Shown here in pieces: positions 7,646 through 15,736 of a stretch of DNA of 57,674 nt; the stretch's first letter is position 1, and each line of letters opens with the position of its first letter. Position numbers and translations under genes: made by a program. The stretch is from NCBI GenBank assembly GCA_012841865.1, contig DUTX01000072.1, positions 1 through 57,674 on the forward strand, given 5' to 3'. Origin of the DNA: Acholeplasmataceae bacterium. GTDB lineage: Bacteria > Bacillota_I > Bacilli_A > ML615J-28 > CAG-698. The notes under the pieces are model-generated. The model had not been told where the DNA came from. It searched no databases and saw only the letters and a program-made list of their open reading frames with translations.

Positions 7646-8565
7646 TTGTTTAGGTCGAAAGCAAAAAGAAAGTCTTTGATTGAAGTGCTCGCATAAAGGA
7701 AGCTTTGACAACTCACATAATCTTTATCGTAGATAACGATTCCTTTCATGTAATAAAGCAAGACCAAAAAATAGAAATAATTGCGATAGAAATCATCATC
7801 GAATTTATCGAAATACTGATTGACCAAGGGAACTAAATCAATATTAATATCTTTGGAATTCAGATAAAACTTTGAAATATCAAGAGAAGTGATTCCGACT
7901 TTGGCCTTCTCAATACTTGTCAGAAACCTTTGGCCGCGATAAGTTAAAAGATGGTTTGTTTTCGGATTATTATGGACAAAAGCGTAATAAACGCTTTTTT
8001 TATCTTTGATATCGGAAACTAAGCGGCGATGAATTCTACCCATCACCTTTTTCGCATCCAGCAAATGCCGATAGTTTTTTAATACGGGAATACTGAATTC
8101 GTCAAAATCGCGAGTTTCAAGGGTTCTGATATAAGCTTCCAAAACATTAAATTTATACTGGAGATATTCAAACAAGAGTTCCATTTTCCGGCGGGAGAAA
8201 TCTACCGAAAGCTGTCTTTTAAAGAATGTGTTATTATGGAGGTCGGTCAATTCATCAAGGAGGTTTACGGCTCTGATTTCGCCGATAATATCGGGACAAT
8301 TTACATAATCCATAACGAAATACTTCTCGTTTCGGTAGTCGCTCACGAATTCACCCAAGCGGTTTTTTAGCGGATAGAGAATGTTTTTGATTCCTTGATT
8401 ATAGAGAAAATTATACTTTTCCTTCGCATAGAGTTCGCTCCGTTTTGAGAAAAAATAGAGCTCCTCTTTGGTTTTCAAACGATAGGTTTTGGAAGTAATT
8501 GGTTTATAGGAAGCAAAGGATAAATTATAAAGATCTCTGAAGCCGCGGAATACACTGCGAATCAT
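7630..8565 (-). CDS. YsxE/CotS-like degenerate kinase-fold protein (spore-coat family)
   Basis: The 311-residue product has no signal peptide and resembles the CotS/YsxE spore-coat kinase-fold family in length, aromatic-rich N-lobe and its C-terminal H-x-N-P-x3-N-x-L-L segment (HNNPKTNHLL), which takes the place of the usual H-G-D-P-x3-N-L-L catalytic loop. The catalytic Asp is Asn here, and the metal-binding IDF position reads TSIEKA, so it is probably a pseudokinase. Its ATG overlaps the spoVID-like stop (ATGA). The order engB-(spoVID-like)-(ysxE-like) matches Bacillus subtilis once the hem genes are removed. I infer family membership from synteny and motif shape, not strong identity. Confidence 0.65.
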   Translation of the reverse strand: MIRSVFRGFRDLYNLSFASYKPITSKTYRLKTKEELYFFSKRSELYAKEKYNFLYNQGIKNILYPLKNRLGEFVSDYRNEKYFVMDYVNCPDIIGEIRAVNLLDELTDLHNNTFFKRQLSVDFSRRKMELLFEYLQYKFNVLEAYIRTLETRDFDEFSIPVLKNYRHLLDAKKVMGRIHRRLVSDIKDKKSVYYAFVHNNPKTNHLLTYRGQRFLTSIEKAKVGITSLDISKFYLNSKDINIDLVPLVNQYFDKFDDDFYRNYFYFLVLLYYMKGIVIYDKDYVSCQSFLYASTSIKDFLFAFDLNKDKTE

Positions 8566-9329
8566 TTTATGATAATACGGCGTTTGTTGATAAAGTCAGA
8601 TTTTTGGTTATCACGGTAAACTTTATCAACGCTGACCCTCTCGTTCTTACAGATTTGTTCAATATCGGTTTCTTTGCTTGTATAAAAAACTTTAACAGAT
8701 TTGTAATCTTCTTTAATACTGTTCAAAAAGCTCCGGCAATCAGAGTTGGACTCACCGCTATGAATCGTGATCGCTTTCTCCGGTTCCGGTACGTAAAAAT
8801 TTTCTTCGGCTCGTTCCTCCAAAATTTCATTTAATAATTCATTGTATTTTTGATTAATCTCGGCTTTAATCTCATCATCGCTAAGCATTACTTCATCATA
8901 ATCTTCTGTAGCGGGTGCATCAACAGGATGATCTTCATTAGCTTCTAAAACCGGTACTTCCTCAACTACTTCTTCTTGAAATGTATCTTCCAAAACTTCA
9001 ACATCTGTATCTGTTTTTGTTACATAATCAACGACAATATTAAACTGGCATTCAACTCCTTGATTGATTATTTCCTGACAATTGAAATCCTCAACTTCAA
9101 TCTTATTGATTTCAAAATTACGATCTTTAAAAACTATTGTAAAGGGAACCATTTCCCTGAAGTCAAACAAATTGTCCATATCATCTTTAATATATTTTCC
9201 GCTGATTCTGATATTTCCTTCGAGCGTATCACCTTTAACTGTAAAATTTTCAATATCGCAATGAATTTCGTTTACATTCGTCATCTTTTCTAATTTGACC
9301 GAGGCATCACAACAAATCCTTAGTTCCAT
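8562..9329 (-). CDS. SpoVID-like protein: SPOCS-type N-terminus, acidic linker, LysM-like C-terminus
   Basis: SpoVID is the spore-coat encasement factor of Bacilli. This 255-residue protein has a beta-rich N-terminal domain (about 1-105, from LRICCDASVKLEK through IVVDYV) like the SPOCS domain of SpoVID, a very acidic linker (about 106-190, many Glu/Asp), and a C-terminal roughly 45 residues (VKVFYTSKETDIEQICKN then VSVDKVYRDN) that fit a LysM fold. A GGAGGGATATT site precedes the ATG. It overlaps the ysxE-like gene by 4 bases. SpoVID of B. subtilis has the same order but is about twice as long, mainly in the linker. Whether the organism sporulates cannot be told from this window. Confidence 0.7.
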   Translation of the reverse strand: MELRICCDASVKLEKMTNVNEIHCDIENFTVKGDTLEGNIRISGKYIKDDMDNLFDFREMVPFTIVFKDRNFEINKIEVEDFNCQEIINQGVECQFNIVVDYVTKTDTDVEVLEDTFQEEVVEEVPVLEANEDHPVDAPATEDYDEVMLSDDEIKAEINQKYNELLNEILEERAEENFYVPEPEKAITIHSGESNSDCRSFLNSIKEDYKSVKVFYTSKETDIEQICKNERVSVDKVYRDNQKSDFINKRRIIIK

Positions 9330-9374
9330 AATATCCCTCCTATATAGAATATTATGAGAAATAATAAAAAAATA

Positions 9375-9399
9375 GAACTTAAGTAAGGTCCTTAAGTTC
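9375..9399 (-). terminator. Intrinsic terminator after engB
   Basis: GAACTTAAG, a 7-base loop and CTTAAGTTC, then TATTTTTTTA on the minus strand, lie just after the engB stop. The spoVID-like gene therefore has its own transcript or depends on read-through. Confidence 0.8.
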
Positions 9400-9404
9400 C
9401 GATT

Positions 9405-9974
9405 TTAGACAAGTAATTTTCTGATTTCTTCAATTCCCATTTTTGTTTTTGAGGAAGTTAAAATCAAATCTTCGTCGTGAAGATTCATTCTTTCTTTAAT
9501 CTGTTTACGATGTCTTAAGACAAGAGTTTTTCCGATTTTATCTGCTTTAGTGGCAATTATTTTAGTCTTAATCTTAAAATGGTTCAGGTAAGCAGACATC
9601 ATTAAATCATCCGTTGTCGGGCCGACTTTCGTATCGACCAAAAGAAAAGCGATTTTTAAATTCGGGTTGTTTTTTAAATAGTTTTCAATATAAGTTCCAA
9701 AATCAAGCCGTTTTTCTTTGCTTCTAACTGCATAACCATAACCCGGAACATCAACCAGATAAAAGGAATCGTCAATCAAAAAGAAATTTATTGTTTGTGT
9801 TTTACCGGGTTTTGCGGAAGTATGGGCAAGGAGGCGCCTGCCTGTAATCGCATTGATTAAACTGGATTTGCCGACATTGGAGCGTCCTAAAAATACATAT
9901 TCGGACAAACCGGTTTTATTCGGATATTGTGCTTTTGAAACAGCGCTGATAATATATTCACATTTTTTATACAT
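9405..9974 (-). CDS. engB: Ribosome biogenesis GTP-binding protein EngB (YsxC/YihA)
   Basis: This TRAFAC-class GTPase is needed for late 50S assembly. G motifs are visible: G1 GRSNVGKSS, G2 PGKTQT, G3 DVPGYG and G4 TKADK, with the SSKT-type G5 near the C-terminus. I take the ATG at 9974 (189 residues), which has a GGGGGAA ribosome site; the frame extends to 10013 without one. In B. subtilis ysxC is followed by hemAXCDBL and then spoVID-ysxE; here it is followed directly by the spoVID-like gene. Confidence 0.95.
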   Translation of the reverse strand: MYKKCEYIISAVSKAQYPNKTGLSEYVFLGRSNVGKSSLINAITGRRLLAHTSAKPGKTQTINFFLIDDSFYLVDVPGYGYAVRSKEKRLDFGTYIENYLKNNPNLKIAFLLVDTKVGPTTDDLMMSAYLNHFKIKTKIIATKADKIGKTLVLRHRKQIKERMNLHDEDLILTSSKTKMGIEEIRKLLV

Positions 9975-10024
9975 AATTTCCCCCATTAGTAAAAACACAT
10001 ATGGATTTGCCATATGTGATTAAA

Positions 10025-10376
10025 TGGATTGTATTCTGTAAGCCTTGTTCTGTACTTCCAAAGGAAGCGGTAATCATTTATCTCTACCACGTGCTGTGAT
10101 AGCCCTAAATCCGTTCATTTCCGAATTTAAGGTTCCCCTACCATAATTTGGGTTTCTAGCTTATGGGGTTTACCCGTTTCACTTCCCGGTTTCCCGAGAA
10201 CTTCGTCACTGTGGCACTTTATGAAGAATCGCCATTTGACAGGTTCATCTCCGCCATCACTTTCCCAAGTGTCCTAACTTATGGTTTCATTAGGCATAAA
10301 CACTACATGCATCTCAGCATGTGCTAGCAAGGACTTTCCTAACGGATTTTCATCCGTTCGATTACCCGAATACATT
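10025..10376 (-). ncRNA. rnpB: RNase P RNA (rnpB)
   Basis: This is the catalytic RNA that matures tRNA 5' ends. Read on the minus strand, the conserved block AGGAAAGTCC (10331-10340) follows a P2/P3-like stem (AACGGAT/ATCCGTT). The 3' part holds the matching ACAGAA element, and GTATTC (10368-10373) pairs with GAATAC (10031-10036) to close P1. The GAAGTGAAACGGGTAAACCCC segment region is also typical. Length is about 350 bases. Exact ends are estimated from the P1 helix. Confidence 0.9.
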
Positions 10377-10380
10377 ATAT

Positions 10381-10409
10381 ATTATACTCGAAATCACATT
10401 ATTTTTCAA
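10381..10409 (-). promoter_or_regulatory. rnpB promoter
   Basis: TTGAAA, exactly 17 bases and a perfect TATAAT on the minus strand place the start at about 10374-10376, matching the P1 helix of RNase P RNA. Confidence 0.8.
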
Positions 10410-10454
10410 GTGTTTTTAGAAAAAAATAAAAACCTCTCTTTGAGGAGAAGTTCC

Positions 10455-12641
10455 TTACTTTTCAACAGTTTGGGGCGCTTTTCTTTCCCGATTATTCGGG
10501 CGTCTCCGAAAATCGCCTTTGCTTTTTCTTTTAGTTTCTTTTTTCTCACTGATATAAGGATTACTTAAATCAACACGTCCTTTATCGTCGATACCGATGA
10601 CTTTAACGGTGATTTCATCGCCAAGTGCAAAAAGATCTTCAACTTTGTCGACTTTTTCTTCAGCCATTTTCGAGATGTGGAGTAAACCTTCACAGCCAGG
10701 CCAAAGTTCAACAAAGGCGCCGAATTTTTCAATCCTTACAACTTTACCGGAATAAAGTTTTCCGACTTCCGCAACCCGCACGATATTCCTTACGATTTCC
10801 GCTGCTTTTTCGCACCAATGACGTTCTACATGCATAATTGTTACGCGGCCGTCTTGTTCAATGTCAATCCGAACATCGTTGCATTGATTGATGATTTCGG
10901 TAATAACTTTTCCGCCGGAACCGATAACTTCACGAATTTTTTCAGGATCAATAAAAAAGCTGATGACTTTCGGAGCATAGGGGCTCACTTCTGGACGAAC
11001 CTGAGGAATTGTTGTTTCCATATGGTCTAAAATATGCATTCTGCCGGCTTTTGCTTGAGCAAGAGCTTCGCGCATAATATCTTTTCTGACACCGGAAATC
11101 TTAATATCCATTTGTAAAGCGGTAATTCCAGAGCGTGTTCCTGCAACCTTAAAGTCCATATCGCCGAAATGGTCTTCCATACCTTGAATATCAGTCAAAA
11201 TCGTATAATTTTTACCGTCCATAATCAGTCCCATCGCAATACCCGCAACCGGGGCTTTAATCGGAACACCCGCGGCCATTAATGCCAGCGTTCCAGAACA
11301 AATAGACGCTTGCGATGAGGAACCGTTTGATTCTAAGATTTCGCTTACGACACGAATCGTATACGGAAAATCTTCTTCGCTCGGAATGACTTGAAGTAGC
11401 GCCCGCTCACAAAGGGCACCGTGACCGATTTCCCTTCTTCCGGGAGACCCATAGCGTCCGGTTTCTCCTACCGAGAATTGAGGAAAGTTATAATGGAACA
11501 TGAAGCGTTTCGAATCTTCCACACCGAGACCGTCGATAATTTGGTTTTCTCCGAGCGCCCCGAGCGTTACAACCGCTAAGGACTGAGTTTGACCTCTGGT
11601 AAAGAGAGCGGAACCATGAGTTCTTTCAAATAAATCTACTGAAGAATTTAGCGGACGGATTTCGTCAAGTTGGCGTCCGTCAGGCCGGATATGGTCTTTG
11701 ATAATCAGCCTTCGCACCTCTTCCGCAACAATATTCTCCAAAACTTGGTTCACATATTTCATTTTATCTTCAAATTCTTCGTCTTCTTTGAACTTTTCTG
11801 AAAGTTCTTCAATAACTCTTTCGTTAATGGCATTAATCTTTTCGGCTCTTTCCAGCTTTTCATGAGTGAAAACCGCTGCAACCAGTTCTTTTTCTGCCAT
11901 TGACCGGACTAAGGAATTGATATCTTCCGGAACAATCCGTAACTGGGGTTCGACTTTTTCTTTTCCGATTTCAAAACAAATTGCTTTTTGGAAAGCAACC
12001 AAACGTTTGATTTCCTCATGAGCAAATTCCAAAGCATCGAGCATATCTTCTTCCGATACTTCTTTGGCTCCGGCTTCAACCATATTGATGGCATCCTGTG
12101 TTCCCGCAACGGTCAGATGCAAATCGGAATTTTCCTGTTCCTCAACGCTCGGATTTAAAACAAATTTACCGTTGACGCGGCCGACGATGACACCGGCAAT
12201 CGGACCGTTAAACGGTATTTCAGATACTGTTAGTGCGACCGATGAACCGAGCATTGCTGCCATTTCTGAGGAATGATCTGGGTTTGCACTTAAAACAATA
12301 TTGATGACTTGAACCTCATTCCGAAATCCTTCCGGAAACAAAGGACGTAATGGTCTGTCTATCAACCGGGAAATCAGCGTTTCATGTTCGCTGGGCCGTC
12401 CTTCTCTTCTTAAAAATCCGCCCGGAATTTTTCCTGCAGCATAGAGTTTTTCTTGATAAAGCACGGTCAACGGGAAAAAGTCTGCGTTAGATACTTTATC
12501 GGAATAAACAGCTACAGAAAGAACCGCGGTATTTTCAAAACGAACAAGGCAGGCACCGTTTGCTTGTTTAGCCAATTCGCCAACTTCAACTATGTATTTG
12601 CGATCTCCTTGTTGATATTCAAATACTCTTTTTTCGTTCAT
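10455..12641 (-). CDS. pnp: Polyribonucleotide nucleotidyltransferase (PNPase)
   Basis: A phosphorolytic 3'-to-5' exoribonuclease of the RNA degradosome. At 728 residues it has the full layout: first RNase PH domain (about 1-230), alpha-helical linker, second RNase PH domain (about 310-550, with [16 protein letters not shown] and RREIGHG), KH domain with the IGSGGK loop (about 568), and a C-terminal S1 domain (about 625-690), then a short basic tail. An AAGGAGTAAAAATT ribosome site fixes the start. It lies downstream of rpsO, separated by a hairpin that may reduce read-through; rpsO-pnp is the widely conserved order. Confidence 0.98.
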   Translation of the reverse strand: MNEKRVFEYQQGDRKYIVEVGELAKQANGACLVRFENTAVLSVAVYSDKVSNADFFPLTVLYQEKLYAAGKIPGGFLRREGRPSEHETLISRLIDRPLRPLFPEGFRNEVQVINIVLSANPDHSSEMAAMLGSSVALTVSEIPFNGPIAGVIVGRVNGKFVLNPSVEEQENSDLHLTVAGTQDAINMVEAGAKEVSEEDMLDALEFAHEEIKRLVAFQKAICFEIGKEKVEPQLRIVPEDINSLVRSMAEKELVAAVFTHEKLERAEKINAINERVIEELSEKFKEDEEFEDKMKYVNQVLENIVAEEVRRLIIKDHIRPDGRQLDEIRPLNSSVDLFERTHGSALFTRGQTQSLAVVTLGALGENQIIDGLGVEDSKRFMFHYNFPQFSVGETGRYGSPGRREIGHGALCERALLQVIPSEEDFPYTIRVVSEILESNGSSSQASICSGTLALMAAGVPIKAPVAGIAMGLIMDGKNYTILTDIQGMEDHFGDMDFKVAGTRSGITALQMDIKISGVRKDIMREALAQAKAGRMHILDHMETTIPQVRPEVSPYAPKVISFFIDPEKIREVIGSGGKVITEIINQCNDVRIDIEQDGRVTIMHVERHWCEKAAEIVRNIVRVAEVGKLYSGKVVRIEKFGAFVELWPGCEGLLHISKMAEEKVDKVEDLFALGDEITVKVIGIDDKGRVDLSNPYISEKKETKRKSKGDFRRRPNNRERKAPQTVEK

Positions 12642-12670
12642 TAATTTTTACTCCTTGTTTCTTTTTCAAA

Positions 12671-12690
12671 AAGGGTATATACATACCCTT
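12671..12690 (-). terminator. Hairpin between rpsO and pnp
   Basis: AAGGGTAT, a 4-base loop and ATACCCTT followed by TTTG (minus strand) lie in the 53-base rpsO-pnp gap. The T run is short, so it may be a weak terminator or an RNase III/processing site upstream of pnp. Confidence 0.55.
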
Positions 12691-12694
12691 TCAC

Positions 12695-12967
12695 TTATTT
12701 TCTAAGATTTAATGCTTTAATTAAGTCAAGATAAGCTTGCGTATCTTTTCTTTTAATGTAGTTCAATAAATTACGACGATGACCGACTTTCTTCAACAAG
12801 CCACGTCCGGAATGATAATCATGAGGATGAGCTTTTAAATGTTCATTCAAACGATTAATTTCTGCCGTCAAAATCGCAACTTGAACTTGTACGGAACCCG
12901 AATCTTTTTCGTTTTTTCCGAACTTAGAAACCAATTGTGCTTTTTCTTCTTTCGAAAGACAAGACAT
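12695..12967 (-). CDS. rpsO: 30S ribosomal protein uS15
   Basis: This primary 16S rRNA-binding protein organises the 30S platform. The 90-residue product has normal length and the family signature: DSGSVQVQVAILTAEINRL (with Q-V-A-x-L-T) and HDYHSGRGLLKKVGHRRNLL (the rRNA-binding H-x-K-D-x-x-S/G-R-R-G-L region), ending LNLRK. A GGAGG site is 7 bases upstream. The leader of about 80 bases is folded and may be its autoregulatory element. Confidence 0.98.
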   Translation of the reverse strand: MSCLSKEEKAQLVSKFGKNEKDSGSVQVQVAILTAEINRLNEHLKAHPHDYHSGRGLLKKVGHRRNLLNYIKRKDTQAYLDLIKALNLRK

Positions 12968-12970
12968 AAT

Positions 12971-13045
12971 TTAACCTCCTTATATTTATTTACGCCAATG
13001 ACCCAGACAGCGTTGGAGATTCGTCTGTCAGAGTACACGGACTTA
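12971..13045 (-). promoter_or_regulatory. rpsO 5' leader, possible S15 autoregulatory RNA
   Basis: The transcribed leader contains a stem CAGAC/GTCTG around CGAATCTCCAACGC, with a downstream GGGTCATTGGCG segment before the ribosome site. Firmicute rpsO leaders are known to bind S15 and control their own translation, but the family varies and I cannot confirm a match without a covariance model. Confidence 0.45.
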
Positions 13046-13048
13046 TTT

Positions 13049-13077
13049 ATTATAACATATTTTTAAAATGTTGTAAA
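13049..13077 (-). promoter_or_regulatory. rpsO promoter
   Basis: TTTACA, a 17-base spacer and TATAAT on the minus strand. The transcript would start at about 13042 and run through the folded leader. Confidence 0.7.
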
Positions 13078-13181
13078 TTGATTTTGTTAATTATCCTTAC
13101 TTTATTTTCCAATAAGATTATAAAGGCTAATATATTATTCCCGAAAAAAGGTTATAATTTTCTAAAATTCAATAAACAAAT

Positions 13182-13877
13182 TTATCCTATTTTTTTGATT
13201 ACTTCAAGCAAAAAAAGATTACTATTCGTAGCCGCCAGTTCTAAATTATCCAAATAACTCTGAAATTGCGCTTCATAACCAATAACATCACTGATTGCGC
13301 GAATCGCTATAAAAGGAATGCCATAAAACCAAGCACTTTGACCGAATGCGGCTGATTCCATATCAAGAGCAAGCACATTTTGATTTGGAAAATGGGTATT
13401 AATCAAAGTGCTTACATCTTCAATATCTACAAAGAAACTGTCCCCAGAAAGAATGGTTCCGGTTTTATAAGGGTGTGAAATCTGAATCCTTTTAATTATA
13501 TCCGCTCTTGATGAAAAATATAGCGGACAGTTTGGAATTTGACCATAATAATAATCCCCACCCGGACGAACATCGACATCAGCGTAAGCAAGCTGCTCCG
13601 CAACCACAATATCACCGATTTCCACCTTGTCCTTCACTCCGCCCGCAACACCGATATTGATAACAAGATCAAGGTCCGGATAGCTGTTTATAAGAGCGGA
13701 AAATAGAATTCCGGAAGCGACTTTACCGATTCCCGATTCTACAACAACCATTTCTTTACCGGCAATACTACCGCAATAGAAAAGATGATTTAGTTTCTTT
13801 TCAACTTCATGATTTTCGAGATGCTTTAAAAGAAAATCAATCTCCTTTTTCATCGCTCCGATGACAGCTAATTTCAT
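13182..13877 (-). CDS. mtnN: 5'-methylthioadenosine/S-adenosylhomocysteine nucleosidase
   Basis: Cleaves adenine from MTA and SAH, recycling the products of SAM-dependent methylation. The 231-residue product has family length and shows IGAMKKEIDFLL (catalytic Glu), the purine phosphorylase core NIGVAGGV, and ALDMESAAFGQSAW (ribose-binding ME) plus AISDV with the catalytic Asp. Its ATG overlaps the ribF stop (ATGA), so it is translationally coupled to ribF; this grouping with ribF-truB is not the usual one. Confidence 0.94.
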   Translation of the reverse strand: MKLAVIGAMKKEIDFLLKHLENHEVEKKLNHLFYCGSIAGKEMVVVESGIGKVASGILFSALINSYPDLDLVINIGVAGGVKDKVEIGDIVVAEQLAYADVDVRPGGDYYYGQIPNCPLYFSSRADIIKRIQISHPYKTGTILSGDSFFVDIEDVSTLINTHFPNQNVLALDMESAAFGQSAWFYGIPFIAIRAISDVIGYEAQFQSYLDNLELAATNSNLFLLEVIKKIG

Positions 13878-14788
13878 ACTTCCTCCAAGATTTTCTTAGC
13901 ATTAATGATGTCTTTTTCAATCTGTTTGACTAAAGACTCCGGATCTGAAAACTTTATTTCCGGTCTTAAATATTCTACAAAATCAATCGAAATATATTTT
14001 CCGTATAGGTCTTTTTCATAATCTAAGATATGTACTTCCAAGCGTGGCCGTTTTTGATAATTGATGGTCGGGTTATGCCCAATATTGCAGACCCCGAAAT
14101 ACCTTTTTGAATCAATATTTACAAAAACAGCATAAACTCCTTTTTTCAGATATTGATAATCTTCTTCCAAATTAATATTCGCGGTTCTAATCCCGAGTTT
14201 TCTTCCGACTTTATTTCCGGGAACTACTTTTCCAACAATATTATAATATCTTCCAAGTAGTTTCGTTACTTCTTGAATGCGTCCATGAGTAAGCAGTTCG
14301 CGGATTCCTTCCGACCCCATCTTTTTATTATTGTAATCAATTCTTTCTAATACATAAACCGGATATTTTGCTTTCAGGCTTTCGGAATTCCCCCGCCCCT
14401 TGGCACCATATCGATAATCAAAACCGATAAAAATTTTACGAATATCAAATTTACCTAAAACATTATTTTCAAACTCCTCCGGCAGGAGCGAGGCAAATTC
14501 TTCTGTAAAATTCACGACAATTAAATAGTCAATGCCGAGTGCGGCCAAGGTTTTTGCTTTTTCCGTAAGTGGTGTAATATAACCTTGATAAGGTCTTTTC
14601 TTTAAAACAAAATCAGGATGGGGATCAAAAGTTAAAACTGCGGCTTTTAAATTATTTTCGCGAGCATATTTAATCGTTTCGTTGATCAATTTCTGGTGTG
14701 CCAAATGCAACCCGTCAAATTCGCCCAAAGCAAGTGTAATTCCGCCCAAATGTTGATAATCCTGATTTTCAAACTTAATTAGTTCCAT
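13874..14788 (-). CDS. ribF: Bifunctional riboflavin kinase / FMN adenylyltransferase RibF
   Basis: Makes FMN and FAD from riboflavin. The N-terminal FAD synthetase domain (about 1-180) shows GEFDGLHLAHQ (the H-x-G-H-like nucleotidyl transfer site, here G-L-H-L-A-H), TFDPHPDF and IGFDYRYGAKGRGN. The C-terminal riboflavin kinase domain (about 181-304) has GNKVGRKLGIRTANI, where the usual P-T-A-N reads R-T-A-N. It overlaps truB by 10 bases and mtnN by 4. truB-ribF adjacency is typical of Firmicutes. The Pro-to-Arg change in the kinase motif is worth noting but need not abolish activity. Confidence 0.95.
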   Translation of the reverse strand: MELIKFENQDYQHLGGITLALGEFDGLHLAHQKLINETIKYARENNLKAAVLTFDPHPDFVLKKRPYQGYITPLTEKAKTLAALGIDYLIVVNFTEEFASLLPEEFENNVLGKFDIRKIFIGFDYRYGAKGRGNSESLKAKYPVYVLERIDYNNKKMGSEGIRELLTHGRIQEVTKLLGRYYNIVGKVVPGNKVGRKLGIRTANINLEEDYQYLKKGVYAVFVNIDSKRYFGVCNIGHNPTINYQKRPRLEVHILDYEKDLYGKYISIDFVEYLRPEIKFSDPESLVKQIEKDIINAKKILEEV

Positions 14789-15642
14789 ACTCTTTCTGCG
14801 TAATACTTTCCTTCTTTATATTTATAAATTGCAAGTAACCTATCTTTCTGTTTAAAGACGAGAAGCGGTTCTTTGCTTCCGACAAGCTGTGCGGGGAGAA
14901 TATTTCCGTTTTTGATTTTTGCTGCTAAGGTATCGTCGACTTCGACCTTTGGAAAATCAAGGGCATCAACCATCGATATTAAACGATAATCTCCTGCTTC
15001 AACATCGGCTAAACTAACCGCATCATCAAGTCGAAAGGATCCGGAAGCAAGCCTTTCTAAGCGTGACATATGCGCAGGAAGGCCGAGTTTTGTACCGATT
15101 TCGGTACAAAGTGTTCTAACATAAGTACCTTTTGAGACCTTGCAATAAAAACTAAACTTAGCAAGACCATTTTCATAAGTAACCGGACTTCTTCTTTCCA
15201 GCGCATAGATTTCAACTTCGCGCGGTTCCCGTTCGATTGTTTTTCCTTCGCGAGCAAGTTCATAAAGCTTCTTGCCGTCTTTTTTCAGCGCTGAATACAT
15301 CGGCGGAATTTGCTCTCTTTTTCCGACCAAAGCTCTGAGCGCCGCATCAGGATCCGCTATTTTTGTAACAGTTTGCTTTGCGATAATTTCTCCGGTTGCA
15401 TCATCAGTATCGGTTGCTAATCCGAGCACGATTTCTCCCAAATACTCTTTATCTTGATTTAAAAGATAATTGGATAATTTCGTCGCTTCGTTGATTAAAA
15501 CAACAAGCAAACCGGTCGCAAGTGGATCCAAAGTTCCCGCATGTCCGATTTTTTTCACTTTTAAAATTCTTTTGATTTTTTGAATAACCGCATTTGAGGT
15601 CATTCCTGATACTTTATTAATCAGCAAGATTCCGTTCATCAT
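14779..15642 (-). CDS. truB: tRNA pseudouridine-55 synthase TruB
   Basis: Forms the universal pseudouridine in the T-loop of tRNA. Motifs: LLINKVSGMTSNAVI at the N-terminus and KIGHAGTLDPLATGLL (about residues 33-48), where the Asp is catalytic, then YLGEIVLG and VSKGTYVRTLCTEIG. A short PUA-like end follows. The 287-residue length is normal. No ribosome site precedes the two tandem ATGs (15642, 15639); instead TATAAT lies 9-14 bases upstream, suggesting leaderless translation. Confidence 0.96.
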   Translation of the reverse strand: MMNGILLINKVSGMTSNAVIQKIKRILKVKKIGHAGTLDPLATGLLVVLINEATKLSNYLLNQDKEYLGEIVLGLATDTDDATGEIIAKQTVTKIADPDAALRALVGKREQIPPMYSALKKDGKKLYELAREGKTIEREPREVEIYALERRSPVTYENGLAKFSFYCKVSKGTYVRTLCTEIGTKLGLPAHMSRLERLASGSFRLDDAVSLADVEAGDYRLISMVDALDFPKVEVDDTLAAKIKNGNILPAQLVGSKEPLLVFKQKDRLLAIYKYKEGKYYAERVWN

Positions 15643-15650
15643 ACTTGAAT

Positions 15651-15656
15651 ATTATA
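15651..15656 (-). promoter_or_regulatory. -10 element of truB; likely leaderless transcript
   Basis: A perfect TATAAT (minus strand) is separated from the first truB ATG by only eight bases, so transcription should start 0-2 bases before the ATG. The -35 is weak (TTTAAA-like at 16-18 bases). Confidence 0.5.
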
Positions 15657-15690
15657 CCACAATTCGACATTATTTAAAAGCAAAAATGAA

Positions 15691-15731
15691 AATGGCCTCT
15701 TAAGTTTTTCACAGGTTGCTTAGAGGCCATT
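15691..15731 (-). terminator. Intrinsic terminator of the hut operon
   Basis: AATGGCCTCTAAG and CTTAAGAGGCCATT (one mismatch) pair around a 14-base loop, then TTTCATTTTTG on the minus strand, just after the cyclodeaminase stop. Confidence 0.7.
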
Positions 15732-15736
15732 AATTT

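Noticed and set aside
8562-9329. Reading the acidic 255-residue protein as a generic LysM cell-wall protein
   Set aside because: There is no signal peptide, the N-terminus looks like SPOCS, and the engB/ysxE-like context fits SpoVID.
10281-10568. Plus-strand open frame of 95 codons
   Set aside because: It lies across the RNase P RNA and the end of pnp on the other strand and has no ribosome site or known similarity.
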